Part shown: positions 4,984 to 7,078 of the stretch, in pieces
Numbering within the stretch: position 1 is the stretch's first letter
Layout of the letters: each line of letters begins with the position of its first letter
Position numbers and translations under genes: made by a program
Source: Pseudomonadota bacterium
GTDB taxonomy: Bacteria; Pseudomonadota; Gammaproteobacteria; CAMYNG01
NCBI GenBank assembly: GCA_020347585.1
Contig: CP070733.1
Coordinates: 2,438,815-2,445,892, forward strand
DNA length: 7,078 nt
Direction: 5' to 3'
Notes under the pieces: model-generated
Database searches by the model: none
Seen by the model: only the letters and a program-made list of their open reading frames with translations
Told to the model about the DNA's origin: nothing

Positions 4984-7078
4984 TTAACCGGTATTGCGCA
5001 TGCCTGCGGCTATAGCATTGATGGTGCGCAGCAGCGGGTCCAGCCACAACTGACGTTCTTCCTCGGCAAGTTCAGGATTACGAAAACGTTGCAGCAGCGT
5101 CAGCTGGATCTGGTTGAGGGGATCCAGGTAGGGGTTACGGCGGGTCAGTGACAGCGCGAGTTTGGGTGTTTCTGCCATCAGGTAGGGCAGACGTGCTACA
5201 TCCAGCACGTCGGTGACAGTGCGCTGGTGTTCCTCTCGCACCATCTCAAATACCTGCTTCGCCGAGTCCGGATGACGACTCAATGCGAGGTAGGAGTGCG
5301 CGATTTCCATGTCAGCCTTGTACAGCGCCATCTGCGTGTTGCCCAGTAGCGCGCGGAAGAACGGCCAGGCGCCGTACATCTCCTGGAGTTTCTTGCGCCG
5401 GTCCGGGCGGCCCTCTGACCATCGGTCAAGCGCCGTTCCGATACCGTACCAGGCGGGCAGGGTGTGGCGTGCCTGCGCCCAGCCGAAGACCCAGGCAATG
5501 GCGCGCACCGACGCCTTAGAACGGTCGGTTTTCTTGCGGTGCGAGGGCCGCGATCCGATGTTCAGCAAGCCTATCTCGCTCACCGGCGTGACCTCGTAGA
5601 AATAGTCGAGGAAGCCGTGGGTGCGGTCGGTCAGCACGCGATAGGCCTGCTCACCGTAGTCTGCCAGATGCGCCATGATGTCGAGATATTCCTGGCGATC
5701 CGGCGGCGGTGGTTCGATTACGTTACGGCTCGCCTTGAGCAAACCGGTGGTGCCCATGCCCAGTTCATAAACCGCGGTCTCGGCGTTGCTGTACTTGTAG
5801 GAAAGTACCTCGCCCTGCTCGGTGAACTTTATCTGGCCATGTACCGTTCCTGCCGGTTGCGACAGAATGGCCTCGTGGGTCGGGCCGCCGCCACGACCGA
5901 TGGTGCCGCCGCGACCGTGGAACAGGCGACATTCGATGCCACGTGCGCGGGTTAGCGCGGTGATGCGCTGTTGCGCCTGGTACAGGTTCCAGGCCGACGC
6001 CAGAATGCCGCCGTCCTTGCACGAGTCTGAGTAACCCAGCATGACCTCCTGCTGGATGCCCGAGGCCTGCAGCAGCGCCATGTAGGTCTCATCGTCCAGC
6101 AGTTGGGTCATTACCGGTTCGATACGCGCCAGGTCGTCGATTGTCTCGAACAATGGTGAAATGCGCAGATCGCAGAACCACTTTTCACGCTGGCATCCGG
6201 CCAGCCCGGCCAGCCAGGCGAGAAACATCACTTCCATGACATGGCTTGCGGCATGCGTCATGGAGATAACATAGCTGCCAAAGGCGTTGGGGCTAATTTC
6301 CTCGCGCATTGCCGCCATGACCTCAAAGACTTCGATGGTCTCGCGCGTCATGGCGCTGAACTGTGTTGTATCCAGCGTGACCTTGCTCCCGGCAATGAAC
6401 CCGGCCAACGTCCTGATGCGGCCAGCGTCATCCAGCGTCGCATAGTCACTGCCGTTAAGCGCCTTGATTACCTCGCTGACCGCCTCGGTGTGGACGGTTG
6501 ATTCCTGGCGCACATCCAAGTGCGCGAGGTAGAAACCGAAGGTTTCAACTAGACGAATGAAATCCTTCAATTCGCCTTCGGCGACAATACCGTCGCCGTG
6601 ACTGCGTAGCGAGTCTCGAATCAGGTTCAAGTCGTGCAGCAGTACCTGTTCGTTGCGGTAGCCGCTGGTGCCCGACTCCGGCGTTTCCCCCCGCAGTCGT
6701 GTTTCAATGGCCTCGTGGCTGCGGCACAGCCGGTGCCACATGATGGTCAGTTTGCGCCGGTAGGGCTCCTGGCGGTACTGCTCCGGTTTGTCGACAAATG
6801 CCTCCGGCACATCCGCTTCGTCGCGCTCCAGGCTCGCAAGAAATGCCGCTGTGGGTTCGCTAAACTGGATGGATTGCGAGAGTATGTGTCGCAACTGCTC
6901 GGTGCGCGCGATGTACTCGCGCAGTACCTCGCGGGCCTGCAAGCGCAGCGCAGTGCGGGTCGTTTCCGGTTTCACAAACGGGTTGCCATCGCGGTCACCG
7001 CCGATCCAGGAGCCAAATCGGATAAAGCTCGGTACCTGGATGTCGTCACCATAGGTGCGCCGTGTGGCCTTCTCCATA
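4984..7078 (-). CDS. ppc: Phosphoenolpyruvate carboxylase, 5' end outside window
   Basis: It carboxylates PEP with bicarbonate to oxaloacetate, refilling the TCA cycle and feeding aspartate-family synthesis; usually a homotetramer. The 697 visible residues are the C-terminal part of a protein of about 880-930; the window edge removes roughly the first 210, including the TAHPTE histidine region. Numbering from the visible Met at 7077, SWIGGDRDGNP (23-33), GYSDSCKDGG (348-357), HGRGGTIGRGGGP (387-399, PEP-binding and catalytic loop), QGEVLSYKYSN (421-431) and a later SRPSHRK are all intact. The protein ends in RNTG, the usual PEPC C-terminus, whose Asn belongs to the aspartate-inhibition site of E. 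coli PEPC; R395 and the Lys of ALYKAD match other residues of that site, so aspartate feedback is plausible. The Met at 7077 is internal, not the start. The TAA is at 4984-4986; the gene converges on panD. Confidence 0.98.
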   Translation of the reverse strand, partial: MEKATRRTYGDDIQVPSFIRFGSWIGGDRDGNPFVKPETTRTALRLQAREVLREYIARTEQLRHILSQSIQFSEPTAAFLASLERDEADVPEAFVDKPEQYRQEPYRRKLTIMWHRLCRSHEAIETRLRGETPESGTSGYRNEQVLLHDLNLIRDSLRSHGDGIVAEGELKDFIRLVETFGFYLAHLDVRQESTVHTEAVSEVIKALNGSDYATLDDAGRIRTLAGFIAGSKVTLDTTQFSAMTRETIEVFEVMAAMREEISPNAFGSYVISMTHAASHVMEVMFLAWLAGLAGCQREKWFCDLRISPLFETIDDLARIEPVMTQLLDDETYMALLQASGIQQEVMLGYSDSCKDGGILASAWNLYQAQQRITALTRARGIECRLFHGRGGTIGRGGGPTHEAILSQPAGTVHGQIKFTEQGEVLSYKYSNAETAVYELGMGTTGLLKASRNVIEPPPPDRQEYLDIMAHLADYGEQAYRVLTDRTHGFLDYFYEVTPVSEIGLLNIGSRPSHRKKTDRSKASVRAIAWVFGWAQARHTLPAWYGIGTALDRWSEGRPDRRKKLQEMYGAWPFFRALLGNTQMALYKADMEIAHSYLALSRHPDSAKQVFEMVREEHQRTVTDVLDVARLPYLMAETPKLALSLTRRNPYLDPLNQIQLTLLQRFRNPELAEEERQLWLDPLLRTINAIAAGMRNTG

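Noticed and set aside
5464..5955. 163-residue plus-strand frame opposite ppc
   Set aside because: Antisense to the conserved catalytic region of PEPC and without family features or a ribosome-binding site.
7075..7077. ATG at the right edge as the ppc start
   Set aside because: About 210 conserved N-terminal residues normally precede the GGDRDGNP motif, so this is an internal Met and the gene is cut by the window edge.
1..7078. Search by eye for CRISPR repeats, insertion-sequence ends, attachment sites, or a second tRNA
   Set aside because: No regularly spaced repeats, terminal inverted repeats, transposase or integrase frames, or duplicated tRNA 3' ends were seen; the tRNA-Glu shows no integrated-element signs within the window.

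Overview
The window is a chromosomal housekeeping segment from a GC-rich gammaproteobacterium. The gene order pcnB-folK-(deoxynucleoside kinase)-panB-panC-panD, the close match of the poly(A) polymerase and PanD to the Escherichia coli proteins, and a gammaproteobacterial-type tRNA-Glu all point that way. The order pcnB-folK-panB-panC-panD is known from E. coli and Pseudomonas relatives. A kinase between folK and panB is a variant that fits environmental or purple-sulfur-like gammaproteobacteria better than enterics, but I cannot name a genus.

Layout from left to right: a minus-strand tRNA-Glu (anticodon CTC, CCA encoded) at 2-77; a short divergent intergenic region (78-197) that probably carries promoters in both directions; then six plus-strand genes. 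pcnB, folK, the kinase and panB are locked together by 1- or 4-base stop/start overlaps (TGATG, ATGA, ATGA). panC follows after 63 bases. panD follows after 118 bases, and that gap holds a perfect TATAAT element. A symmetric hairpin at 4924-4945 then separates panD from a convergent minus-strand ppc, whose 5' part runs off the right edge.

How the genes fit together: PanB, PanC and PanD supply three of the four dedicated enzymes of pantothenate (coenzyme A precursor) synthesis; ketopantoate reductase is not in the window. FolK makes the pterin intermediate for folate, and PanB consumes 5,10-methylene-tetrahydrofolate, so the two pathways meet here. The kinase salvages deoxynucleosides. PcnB tags RNA 3' ends for decay. 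PEP carboxylase makes oxaloacetate, the precursor of the aspartate that PanD decarboxylates; it lies on the opposite strand in its own transcription unit.

No mobile element, CRISPR array, long repeat, frameshift or evident foreign gene was seen. I do not see a new biological system here. The points most worth a second look are the absent ATG start of pcnB, the overlapping back-to-back -10 elements between tRNA-Glu and pcnB, and the kinase embedded by start/stop overlaps in a folate-pantothenate operon.
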